Assembly (NCBI GenBank): GCA_026874595.1
Contig: CM049313.1
Coordinates: 14,569,508-14,633,507, forward strand
DNA from: Sipunculus nudus
Lineage: Eukaryota; Annelida; Sipuncula; Golfingiida; Sipunculidae
Direction: 5' to 3'
DNA length: 64,000 bases
Part shown: piece after piece, positions 25,040-35,632 of the stretch
How positions within the stretch are numbered: position 1 is the stretch's first letter
How the letters are laid out: the number at the start of each line of letters is the position of its first letter
Translations under genes and position numbers: made by a program
The notes under the pieces: generated by a model
What the model was told of the DNA's origin: nothing
Seen by the model: the letters and a program-made list of their open reading frames with translations, nothing else
Database searches by the model: none

Positions 25040-26300
25040 AATCTATATATTGCTTACTACTTCAAATTTTGTACACCTGTTATTAAATCACGGTGACTTA
25101 TATTATGTGAGCTACCAGCTAAAGACATGATTTTTAGCAGTCTTGAAATTAGACATTTAACAAATCGTTTCCACTGGATCTAGAATTATTTATAATCCAT
25201 GGAGATCACAGGACATTTTTCTTGGGACCCTTAAATTAGGTCACTTCTAAGGACCAAAGACAGGATTTTAACAGCATCAGGCAAATTGATCCATTGAACC
25301 TGAAATCCTAAGCAGGTCGTGGGCGTGTTTCCTTGGATATCCGAAACAGAGCCACGTTGACTTATGATCTGTGAGCTACTGGTCAAAGATGACTTTCAGC
25401 TGCTTGGAAGTCTGACAGGGCACATATCATAATCATTGGACCTAGAAACTTCTACCTGAACATCTTGGAATGTATTTATGTAGTCTCCATTGAAACCTGA
25501 AATTAGGACACTGTGCTCTATATATACTGTGAGGTATCGAAAACAAACATGATTTGAGCAGCCTGGAAATCTGACATGGCCCATTTATTTTCCTTTGAAC
25601 CTAGAAACTTCCACGTAGGTCAAGGACGAGTTAAATTCGAAATCTAAAAGTAGATCAGAGAGACACATAAACTTAAGTACAAACCAGAAAATGAGTTTCA
25701 AGGGCAAAAATTGTAACCGTTGAACATGAAAAATTATACCTTGAAATGCAGTGAGGTATCCTTTGAAACATAAGATTGGTCAATGAGACCTTTATGCTGC
25801 GAGTTATGGGTAAAAAACATTATTTAAGCACATTGAGAATAAGAACGGCACAAATTGTAACAATTGCATATTTAACTCTCATACCTAAAATCCAATAGGT
25901 TTCTGATAGAGTGCTCTTCGGTACCTGAAATAAGGTCACTGTGACCTGAATTCTGTGAGCTATTTGAGAAAACACTGTGACCATTAGATTGACACAAATC
26001 GTAAAAAGTTGGAAAAAATTGTAATATGGTGCTCCAGCTTAAATATCAATGGAAATCAGAAACTAGGCCACTGTAACCTATATTCTGCAAACTATATTAA
26101 ATTATGAGCACTCTGTATAAGCACCAATCAAAACTATATAACTTCTTACTTAACATCCAATGCATTCCTGGTTAAAAATTTTTGTAAACCAAAAATTAGG
26201 TCAGTGGGACCCATATCCTGCAAACTATTAATTTTTGAGCCCTCTACATTCTCAGTCCTTCACAGTGTTCAAGTCTGCTTTAGATACATTTTTATTACAT
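25040..26300. repeat. ~140 bp minisatellite with ERE-like palindrome, unit 1
   Basis: About nine diverged copies spaced 120-165 bp. The shared plan is CACAAATTGTAACCATTG, then AACCTAGAAACTTCTAC, then GAAACCTGAAATTAGG, then GGTCACTGTGACC and TATATTCTGTGAGCTAT. A leader (about 24940-25040) with a CCGGTCGTGCGGGCGTTCTAG-like stretch precedes the array in all units. Copies of the family also occur at 22000-22640, 57890-58140 and in the inverted pair at 60381/63263. Confidence 0.8.
25933..25947. promoter_or_regulatory. Perfect estrogen-response-element-like palindrome (unit 1)
   Basis: AGGTCACTGTGACCT, the consensus inverted repeat with a 3 bp spacer bound by estrogen-type nuclear receptors. It lies inside a minisatellite and may be only a repeat feature. 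The same 15 bases occur at 38080 and 49943. Confidence 0.4.
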
Positions 26301-26309
26301 CATTAGGTT

Positions 26310-26527
26310 TCATGAGTTGGCCTGAATCTTGATCTTTATAGAGGATTAGGATAGTAAAGTTTGATCGAAAAAAAATTTATCTGTATAGGGGTCAGGGTAC
26401 TGGAAGTTGATCAGACAAATTTATCTTTATAAATGATCAGGGTACTGGAGAGTGATCTTGGTATACATATTTTAGAGGAGCAAGTAACCGTGATTTGGTC
26501 CGGGTCTTGATATTCATAGAGGATAAG
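26310..26527. repeat. ~50 bp minisatellite, left of the LTR-like insert
   Basis: Copies of TTGATCTTTATAGAGGAT followed by AGG and a GTTGATC/GGTCCGG core. The series resumes at 27831 right after the insert, so the insert split it. Confidence 0.65.
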
Positions 26528-27826
26528 TGTAACACGGGGAAATAAACCCTCATGTTTTTTTTTTTTCATTTTGTCTGTTAATCCGGAGTGACACTCGAGT
26601 AAAGTCCCTCCTGGTCAAGGGTCATTAAACGGTTTCCTTTGCGTAGTATGGCCTGCATACGTGGCCGGCGAAAATCCTGGGAGAAAGAATACGATGTTTT
26701 GTCGGACCGGTTTTGGGGTGGTTTGGGCAATGAGGCGTGACAGCTCCGGAACGTCCACGAGGTCTCGGAACTTTCACGTCAGTCCAGCCTTGCTCCTCTT
26801 GTTGGCAACAAGCTGACCACGGTCTTTCTTCTTCAGGTAGGAACCGTATATTATTGCCCCGATACCCTAAAGTGAAGAAATAATTATTATTAATGAATGT
26901 TTCAAGGCCTAAAATGTCGGTTTAATACCAATATATTGGTTTCGCATTTCTTGTATGGTTAAGAATACAGAGAATGTCAGTTTTTCCCAGGTGTATCCTA
27001 TTTATTTTGTAAGAAATAGAACAGTCAGTTATCTTGTGCAGGCATCTCGTATATTGCGCCCATTTATATGTTGGGTTAACTGCAAGGGTTTAGTATAAAT
27101 TTCCCAGTCTATTTTACTTAAAAATCGGCCACTTTAGTAGGCTGGTAAGCACGTGTCTCTCTCTCTCTCTTCCCCCCCCCCCGGCTGCAGGAATGTCTTT
27201 AGCGTCCGTTTCGGTCGGTATGCCGGCAACCGTTCACACCAGGGGTTATTCCAGCCACAAATAGTAACTAGTTGTACAGTGACAGAACCGCCTGCCACGT
27301 ATTATTATAGATAATTATATAATTATATTTTTTTTTGTCTCATAAATATATAAATAAGTTTAGTCCAAAGGCATCGATTAGGCCAGTAGTCAACAGTACC
27401 GCCGTCTGGCAGTCAGGGTGAAACTAATGTACTAATCACTCTTTCATCCCCGCGTTTCACATACGGGATGTATGTATTATTATTACGAAAGGTTTATGTA
27501 AATTCCTTCTATTGGAATTCCATCCAAACATACAATAATATTCTTATTATGTCTATTCTTTCCAAAAATAGTCCTCATTTTAAATGTTAAATATTAACAC
27601 GAAAGGTGCAAACAAATTCTTTTATTATTAATAATGATTATTAATTACGATTCACGTGAATCCCTCAGTATAACATTTTACCAAGCGAATGAGTCCAGCC
27701 TTGCTCCTCTTGTTGGCAACAAGCTGACCACGGTCTTTCTTCTTCAGAGTAAAGTTCATCCATCCACTTTGTCTTGGGTTCTTCCTGTGACATGGGGCGG
27801 ACCTGCCTTACCCCCTGTCCGCGACA
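26528..27826. mobile_element. LTR-like insertion (1.3 kb) in unit 1
   Basis: It begins TGTAACACGGGG and ends CCGCGACA, so has TG...CA ends, and it is flanked by TAAG on both sides (26524-26527 and 27827-27830). Unit 3 has the uninterrupted site with a single ATAAG at 50801. This fits a solo LTR of a Ty3/gypsy-type retrotransposon. Within it a 56 bp segment is present twice (26781-26836 and 27692-27747). A (CT)n tract and a C run lie near 27157-27182. No coding sequence. Confidence 0.65.
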
Positions 27827-27830
27827 TAAG

Positions 27831-28120
27831 GTTTCAGGAAATTATTCTAGATTTTGATATCTTAGAGGTTCAAGTAACAGGAAGTCGGTCCGGATCTTGA
27901 TATTTATTTGGAATCAAGTTATATGAAATTACTCAGGAAATTGATCAGGATATGAATATTTTTAGAGATTAAGGTTACCAACAGTTGATCTGGAAATTGA
28001 TCAGGATATGAATATTTATAGAGATAAAGGTTACCGACAGTTCATCTAGGATCTTTATATTAAAAAGAGATACAGGTTATGGGATATTGCTCCGGACCTT
28101 TATGTTTATGGAGGACTTGT
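27831..28120. repeat. ~50 bp minisatellite, right of the LTR-like insert
   Basis: Four to five copies of GATCAGGATATGAATATTTA followed by GAGAT-AAGGTTACC-ACAGTT. Continuation of the series that ends at 26527. Confidence 0.7.
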
Positions 28121-31100
28121 TTGGTGGTAAATGTGGATCAAATGTGCAGACAGAATCACAGTTTATTTATAAATATAATACATCACACGGAGTTAATTCA
28201 AATCTACAAAGCAGCATTTGCGTTTATCTAGATCTAATTATTTTTAATTTATGATAGAGATACATATATATTTACAAAATCAGGTAATGTAGAAATGATC
28301 TGAATCAATTTCACGTAGATGTATTTTGTATTTAACCATGACAGAATATAATGTTTACTATATTTGCACACAGGTCAATCAGATAATTTAATTCTGCGCA
28401 CTTACATTGCTTGATTTAAAACTTTTTGAAAAAAAAATAGTACGCAATAGTCAATATATTCAACAAATTTAGGAACGAAATGATGTATTCATTTTTTTTT
28501 CAATCTATGTGCATATCATGTCAACTTGTATTATCAATTGATAGTTACTGAATAAAGACATTAAGCTTAACGTCCTTGGTTATCTAATTTGCTTTTCATT
28601 CCAGTTTTACCATTATTTCAGTAAAACATATATAAAGGAGCTGGTATATTTCTAAAGCGAAACTAGTGATTGAAGGGTTTTGAGACCCTCATGTTATTTC
28701 ATACGCATATATATGTAAATAACGTACAAAACGTCTCAATTTTCAATATCTTACAGAATTGTTTTGCCAAGAAAACTTTACAAACCACCAAAACAATTTT
28801 TAAATACAAGTATCATCCCATTGTTTTACTTCTTATCATCGGGGAAGACCATTCATTCTGTCACCCCACTGTGGCTAGAAAAACTCTCTGAACACTTTTA
28901 CAGACACGGAATTATCAAAGACTCCCATATAAATATTCGAAGCAGCACCTAAACTGGCCTCATAACATAATCATAAACAGAATCTCATGAAATTTACATC
29001 GGGAATGGACAGATAAAGAATTTATTATATTTAAGTGTGGATCTGGTACACTATCCGGTTTCAGACACGTCCTAGAGGATTATTCTAAAATGAACATTCA
29101 CTTATGTACGAATGAACCTTGGACTAGGAGCCGAGTATTCCAAAATAGGAACCCCCACACGTGCGGAGGTTTGCATTCATTAAATAATTTACCTCATTGA
29201 TTTTCTATGTGCACTCTTGTGCTGATTTAAACTGTCCTCTGTATATACATAAACCCGACTGCTATAGAGTAAAAAGATGGTAGCTGACACACGTATTTGG
29301 TGTGAAAACATATACAGACTTAATATTTTATAATTGCTCATGAAGTACAAAAAGCAGATCGATCGGACGGCACACAAGCCAGTTGACTCAGATCCCAAAC
29401 TGACATGGAAATATATCATGAAAAAGTGTTGCCTATTCCAGAGTAATCCTTATATTTTTATTTAATCCAATGGTAATTCCTGATTTAATAAGTCCGAAAA
29501 TAAATAAAAATATAATTTACAGAAAGCACAGACTAACTAGTACCCAGGAGAGTACTACTTATTAGATAATCCGTCTAGTATGTTAACATCTGCCTAACGG
29601 ATCCATTATCTTGAATTGTTAATGATTTCACTTAAGGGTGACAGGTTCGTGTGGACGGGACTTTTATATGTGACATAACCGTGTGATGTTTAGTTAACCT
29701 TTGGATAAAGAAAAGGTTAGTAGTTTTTGTATGGCATTTTGCCAGGGGCTGGCAGAGAAAAATGCTGACAGCGGGGAAGGGGTTGGTTCGCCCCATATTA
29801 GTATCACTTTTGAAAGAGGTTGAATACAGTTAACAGAATATATAAAAGAACAAAGGCTATCAGTCAGAAACTTTTTTTACAAGACATGATTCATCATCGG
29901 TACAATATTAAGATTCCATATGTTGTCCTATGACCAGTTATATTTATAATGAACAACCACATGAATAACAATGAATCACATCTGTTAATTGGGATACTTC
30001 TGATGTTAAGCATGGCGTTTGTAATAATCCATAAGTCAACGTGTAGTAAAGATACACTTTAAGTTTTCATTTAATCACCCTTTAAATTTTAACTGAATGT
30101 CCTAACCTTGTCTAAGACACAGTAGGAATAAACAAATATTTGCAGACGCAGAAACATTGGAAAGCGAATAGATGTTATTTCAATTACCATTTTAACAAAC
30201 ACTGCCTATAAACCCCGGGACAATACCACGACGCCGCGCGCATTTAATCCAGTAACCAAATCAAAATGGCCACTAGATTATCATTGAAAACTGGTCAAAG
30301 ACATGCTTGAATGCGATCAAAATTTCGAGAACTAAACAAGAATATTTACAAGTATACTGAGTTTAACAGATTTTCGCCCAATTACTAACTTTCTAACAGC
30401 CGCACGTGTTTGTACTTGATGCAGTGCCTATACAAATTTTCATGCTTATACACGCTGTCGGATATAAACTATTACAAGCAAAGTCAGGTACTTTTTTTAA
30501 CACAATGTGCCATCATATACATGTAAAGAGAATGATCAAACCCTGACATGCAACAAACTTTTGTCACTTGCCTGGAAATATAAATAATAAATGCAAATTA
30601 TCAGACTGAACAGCCTTCAAAAGTTGTCAAAGAGATGGTAATGTTGTTACCATAGGTTCAGAACAAATAAAATCAATCATGTATGTGCGAAATGTCTATG
30701 AGCAAACTGCTGACATATGCCCCGGAAAAAAGTATAAAGTAATGACAAGCTGTTCTGCTTTATATCATCCTACTGATAAAATCGGAACCCACGTGAAAAC
30801 TTCAGTACGGTTGCAGCTAGCCAGCCTCATGAATAAATTAACAAATGATTGTCTAGACTGTTACACGTGACATATGATCAATAATACTACTCCCTCAATA
30901 AACATAAGGTGGTGCCTCCTTAAGAAAATGCAGGAGTGAAGAACTGTTGCTATCATGCTGACAGAAAAAATAAGAGAGACCCTCCTCTGTCGCTGTATTC
31001 TGGTCAAGAAAAACATTATCAAAATGGGAAAAAAATCAGAAATAAAACTGTGAAAAAAGTATCCATGTGGCAGGTCGTTTGCCTCCGAGCAAAGCTTTGG

Positions 31101-32218
31101 TCAGCATGTTTTCTTAGGACTTTCATTACACTTTCCTGGCTCTCTCTGGCAGGGCCATCAAAAAAGGGGGACCCCCCCCCCCCCGCCCCAATGTAATCAC
31201 CTCCTCCGCTTTTCAAAAATGGAGATTATTAAGAGTATTATCAGATGGATTATAAATTATTTTAATGACCCATATAAGCTCTATACCTCGAGAAAGGATA
31301 TTTCATTATTGGTGGGTTAAGGCAAAATTTGCCCTAAACTACGCCCCTGAATCACCCCCACCAAGCCTTGAAGATAAAGTGTTGCCACTGCTTTCTGTAC
31401 TCTACATATCCAGTCATGCTAGAAATACAGGTACATTTATGGTACATTACATGTATTTTGTCTGTCAGCTAACTGACCGCAGTTAAATGCCTTCGCCAAG
31501 TATTATACATAACCCTCGGGTTGTCTGTCAGCTAATCAAAGTTATGAACCGGTTTGTTATAATTTGTGGAAGGTCAGGAAAAAAACTCAAAGAAGAATCA
31601 GTTTGGAGGAAATGTGGATCACCATACAATTTCTTAATTCAGTGGAGTCTGTCCCATTATCAATGCATTTCTCATTATGATAGAGCTTTTGATCGGTATG
31701 AGAGGTTTGCATGTATATAATATATATATACAGACGCTGAAAATGTATGTAAATATGAAAACATCTATTTGTGTGTGTGTGTGTCACCCGCCCCCCCCCC
31801 TGAAAGGTTATTGAAGCAATTGCCTACACAGCTGAGAGGAACATCCTCGGGGGATAATAAAAATAAGAAAAAAAAGAATACATAGTATTCATGTATTTCA
31901 CTGCCATAAGGCACGCACGCACTCACACAAACTGGGTACTATTTTAACGGAAACCGACTCCCTTACCTCTCCCAATGTGCCACATTCTTTCTCACTTTCT
32001 CCCGTTGCATTTATCCATTGCATATTTCTCATATACCACTGAGTCATATAGCAGATTTGCATATTTCCTGGGAAGGAGGTAGTATATCGGGCCTACAGGA
32101 ACATTTCTTACTCACAGTCTAAAGACAAGGTAGCAGTTTACACTTTTAGCTTGTCATCAATCCCAAACCATTTAGATGTTTTATCCTTTAACAGAACATA
32201 ATTTTTATTTTAAAATTA
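28121..32218. other. Non-coding 4 kb of unit 1
   Basis: No gene supported. Overlapping frames of 60-90 codons at 28670-28952, 30679-30870, 30936-31216 and 31487-31787 recur in units 2 and 3, but indels break or lengthen them differently and none has a recognisable motif. C runs (31165-31184, 31790-31800) and a GT repeat near 31772-31784 occur. Confidence 0.45.
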
Positions 32219-32367
32219 TTTTTTGGCACGTTTAGCAAATAAGTCTGATCTTTGAGCAAATGAGAAAGTGTCGCAGTCTGCATTGTGGTACATGACCGTT
32301 TTGTGATGATGAGGTCTAGTTGGTGCCAGTGCTTGGACCTTTGATACCTCCACGACATACTATGATG
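32219..32367 (-). pseudogene. LINE endonuclease fragment, unit 1
   Basis: On the minus strand, SWRYQRSKHWHQLDLIITKR is the late part of the AP-like endonuclease domain of non-LTR retrotransposons, of the kind annotated as craniofacial development protein 2-like. A frameshift and small deletion then lead to YHNADCDT, the catalytic region that usually reads ADCDTDH. It is cut off on its 5' side at about 32367 by a TA microsatellite; unit 3 keeps about 300 bp more. Confidence 0.8.

Positions 32368-32420
<53 letters not shown>
32368..32420. repeat. (TA)n microsatellite, unit 1
   Basis: About 50 bp of TA between the LINE fragment and the first exon of the three-exon gene, followed by ATTCATTCATTC. 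Unit 2 has the equivalent at 44624-44678. Confidence 0.92.
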
Positions 32421-32423
<3 letters not shown>

Positions 32424-32435
32424 TTCATTCAATAG

Positions 32436-32594
32436 GAGAACAAGAAGAAATCTGTGATCACCCAGACCGGACTTGATATGAGGTTTGGCCCAGTAACCAG
32501 AAGCCTAGATTTGACTCTGCAGAGCCATGGGATAAAGGTACAAGCCTACCACAGTCACAGCTTTGTTGGCAACCACTGCAACAAATACCTGCAG
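32436..32594 (+). CDS. Transposon-derived family gene, exon A (unit 1)
   Basis: Acceptor TTCAATAG, 53 codons, donor GTATGC at 32595. It encodes GLDMRFGPVTRSLDLTLQSH and then AYHSHSFVGNHCNKYLQ. The 'AYH..SFVGNH..K.LQ' signature belongs to an uncharacterised protein family that I associate with many dispersed copies in cnidarians, fishes and other animals. It is most likely the C-terminal part of a transposase or a domesticated derivative. Earlier exons were not found. The (TA)n tract and LINE piece lie immediately upstream, so the gene is probably 5' truncated by rearrangement. Confidence 0.68.
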
Positions 32595-32759
32595 GTATGC
32601 ACATTAATACAGGGCACAATGGGGACAATCCGTAAAGTACTAAAGATTAATGTGTTTTGATTTAGTTGACTGATCATCTTTACCTGTTTGATATCTCATT
32701 ATAAAGGGAACCGGCTTGATTATATACCGACTAACATTAATCACCTTTTATAATTTCAG

Positions 32760-32949
32760 GAAAAGGTCTATACTGACCTATGTGACAGAATGGTGATAAA
32801 GGTGCACACCTTCACTAACAACAGTTTAATAGTAAACCAGGCTTTCAGCACTGCACAGACCTCCAAAATGCTGAATAAACGCTTTGCAGTAGTCCACCGT
32901 ATGATATCAAGTGACCGTGCAGTTACTGACAAGGAATGTGATCTCATAG
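32760..32949 (+). CDS. Transposon-derived family gene, exon B (unit 1)
   Basis: Acceptor TATAATTTCAG ends at 32759 and donor GTGAGT starts at 32950; 190 bp, entering in phase 0 and leaving in phase 1. It encodes EKVYTDLCDRMVIKVHTFTNN, then NKRFAVVHRMISSDRAVTDKE. In the family this segment links the FVGNH part to the HMLEDH part. The frame is fully open here, while the unit 2 copy has a stop. Confidence 0.7.
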
Positions 32950-33124
32950 GTGAGTTGAGCATTATCATGCAATGTTATTTTCTGTAAATAAATTAATGGT
33001 GCAAATCTAAGTATAAATTATTATAATATTAATTCATTTCCAGAGGAAAATATTAATATTATATATTATATATATATACTATTAATATTATATATAAATT
33101 TGAATAATATTAATTTATTTCCAG

Positions 33125-33441
33125 AGGAAAAGATTGATGCCTACCTAGGTTACTACCGGCGGCACATGAATCAGGCTCTGCTTCCAAAACACCACATGTT
33201 GGAAGACCATGTAGTTCCATGGATTAGGAAATGGGGTTACGGGATGGGGCTCCATGGAGAACAGGGTGGAGAGGGGATACATGCCGTTGTAAATAGGCTA
33301 AAACGTTCTTCTTGGGCAATGAGGAACCCTGTGTCTAGGTTGTTATCAACAATACAGGAACAACACACACAATGTTCACCTGACCTTCAAATCCATATTC
33401 CAGTCATCAAAAAGAGAAAATTACACAAGTCATCGGATTAA
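33125..33441 (+). CDS. Transposon-derived family gene, exon C (unit 1)
   Basis: Acceptor TTATTTCCAG ends at 33124; TAA is at 33439-33441. It encodes KIDAYLGYYRRHM, then LLPKHHMLEDHVVPW, RKWGYGMGLHGEQGGEGIHAVVN, SWAMRNPVSRL and a basic tail KKRKLHKSSD. The 'PKxHMLEDHVVPWxRKWGxGMG' and 'GEQGGExIHA' motifs are the strongest family markers; the conserved H, D and E residues would suit a metal-dependent enzyme core, which is inference. Joined with exons A and B it gives 221 residues without a stop. A second acceptor 81 bp upstream (after 33043) is in frame. Confidence 0.75.
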
Positions 33442-33534
33442 ACATTTCAGTGGAGCTATCGTTTAAGCTGTAATTATATTGACATATACATAGACATAAA
33501 TACCTATAGAATATTGTAACAATATTATATCTAT

Positions 33535-33537
33535 CTA

Positions 33538-33576
<39 letters not shown>
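33535..33576. repeat. (TA)n microsatellite after the gene, unit 1
   Basis: TATC repeats then TA repeats; the equivalent in unit 2 (45788-45860) is longer. Confidence 0.9.
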
Positions 33577-33579
<3 letters not shown>

Positions 33580-34532
33580 GTTTATTCATTATTCTAAATT
33601 TGCATGTTTTTTGCCGTTTAATTATGTGAAATCTGAAATTTTAGCCATTACAAATTTAAAGCAAATGGTATCATAAAGGATGTAAAATATTTTATAATCA
33701 TATTTGTATGATTGTATCCACAGGTCATTAATTGTGTCAGCAGCCTATCATACTGATGTGTAATGTGGTACATATAATACAGTTTCATAAGCAGGCTGAA
33801 GTTTTTAATTATATTCACTAAAGTTACAAAGTTAAGTGCAGTGACAAATGTCAATAACTTGTCATTAATATTTTTAAATTATAAAACAGGTTTGTATCAC
33901 GTTCTGTATATAATATTTAATTGATATATAGATAAGAAAGGCATTTATAACACAGTTTGGTTGTTCATAGTTTGAATAAACTCCAGTCCGAATTTAGTCT
34001 GGCCCCTTCATACTGTTAGTGTTGTGTAGTTTGGTGCTATATATTTATGAAACACAAATTGACAATAACCTTCTGATCATACCCATAGTTTGCTCAGTAT
34101 ATTGAATTTATGTATTTAAAATTTCATCTGAATGAATATGCATTTTATATTAAATTTTACCAGTTTTGTTTCACAAATCTCATCAAATGTTGACTTTTCA
34201 AAGAACTTAGCTGATGCATACTACTTTGTGCTTGTTGCTCAACAATATCTCATTTCTCTCTATGTCAAATTAAATATGGTATACATATTTAGATTCCTGA
34301 GAAAATTATCTTTCCACACATATATAACATGCGAGGTTTGTTGTTTTAGATGATAAGTTATTAAGGGGAAAATGCAAGAAACCCCTAGTTGATATGCTGT
34401 AAATAGGCCTCATCTATTCACTAGTGTGTAACCCGACACCCATGCTGGTAGCTGTCTCTCGCTGACACTGAGTGTCTGAGGAGAACAGCCTGCCCAGCCC
34501 ATTAAAGCTCCATCTGCCTAACTGCTGTGAGG
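33577..34532. other. Non-coding end of unit 1
   Basis: No gene. The short frames at 33648-33854 and 34132-34353 recur in unit 2 with different ends and have no motif. Confidence 0.45.
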
Positions 34533-35539
34533 CCAGCGACCTATATTCTCCTAGTTAAGTGAAAGAACATGATTTGAACACCCATATTTTCACAATTCGT
34601 CACTATTGGACCTTAACACTTGTAATTTGATAAAAATCTGGGGAGGTTCCTGTAAAACTTCCTTGGAAGACTGGAATAAAGTTATAATTGTAAATGTGAC
34701 ATATTCTGCAAGCTCTGTGAAAAAATATGATTTTACTACCCTGTTACTCAGACTGGCATACATTGTTGCAGTTGCATATAGGAAATTCTAATTAAGCATC
34801 TAGGGAGTTCCTGGTAAAATCTTCTTCGAGAACAAGAGGTCACTCTCGAAGTCATACATTCCTAACCAAGTAGTTTTTCCCCATAATATAACCAATGATT
34901 TATACATGCGTCAGCTGTATGAATAATTCTGCCAACCGTCATGGACCATTTGCCACATGTGTATGCAACTGCTTCCTTTTTAATGCATGTTTTATTTACG
35001 GAAGTTAGTATGTCAGATTTTACATTTTGAAAGTATCTGAGGTGTCACCCTGGGCCAGGCAACACTGGATTTAAACTATTGGCTCAGTGTTATAGAGACC
35101 GGTCGTGTTGTTGAAAGGACCTGACACCTACAACAGAGGCGAGGCGTCAACCCATCGCTTCTCTAGGTCTTGGCAAGGCCGAAACAATAAAGCAAGGCTA
35201 TCTGGTGATCTCCTCATTTACCGTTAGAACCGAGATGAAGTCTCGCCTGGACCGACCTTGCCTCTGTTAGGTTCTAAGCCCTACCTTTAAATGCAGCGAA
35301 TCAACATAATATATGGCAACCACCTCCCACTGGTACTGGTTAATAATAGTCCTTAGAGCATAAGGATTGTGCTCAATAATCGTTTGCAGTGTTCGGGTCC
35401 ATAGATCGTGTATTGTGGGCTTTGCCAGTTAAGGTAAATACAAGCTACTAAGCGTGAAAGAGCCCGTAGATTGATTGATGAAAATGTAATACACAGAGTA
35501 ACGTTACAAGGATTGTGTTGAAATGGCAGTCACTATATA

Positions 35540-35570
<31 letters not shown>

Positions 35571-35580
35571 TTGTATAAAT

Positions 35581-35632
<52 letters not shown>

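Larger units (their letters stand above)
22372..34532. repeat. Large tandem unit 1 (~12.2 kb)
   Basis: First of three tandem copies. It starts at CGACCTATATTCT(G/C)CTAGTTAAGTG and ends just before the same sequence at 34538. Order inside: minisatellite start, TA tract, ~46 bp minisatellite, ~140 bp minisatellite, LTR-like insert, a non-coding stretch of about 4 kb, LINE endonuclease piece, TA tract, three-exon gene, TA tract. By eye it is very close to unit 2. It lacks about 275 bp that units 2 and 3 have (38451-38724). Confidence 0.9.

Noticed and set aside
28670-28952. Overlapping open frames repeated in all three units (also 41085-41367 and 51648-51945)
   Set aside because: The possible acceptor CTTACAG is lost in unit 2, indels change the frame between units, and no protein motif is seen. 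Conservation is explained by the young duplication.
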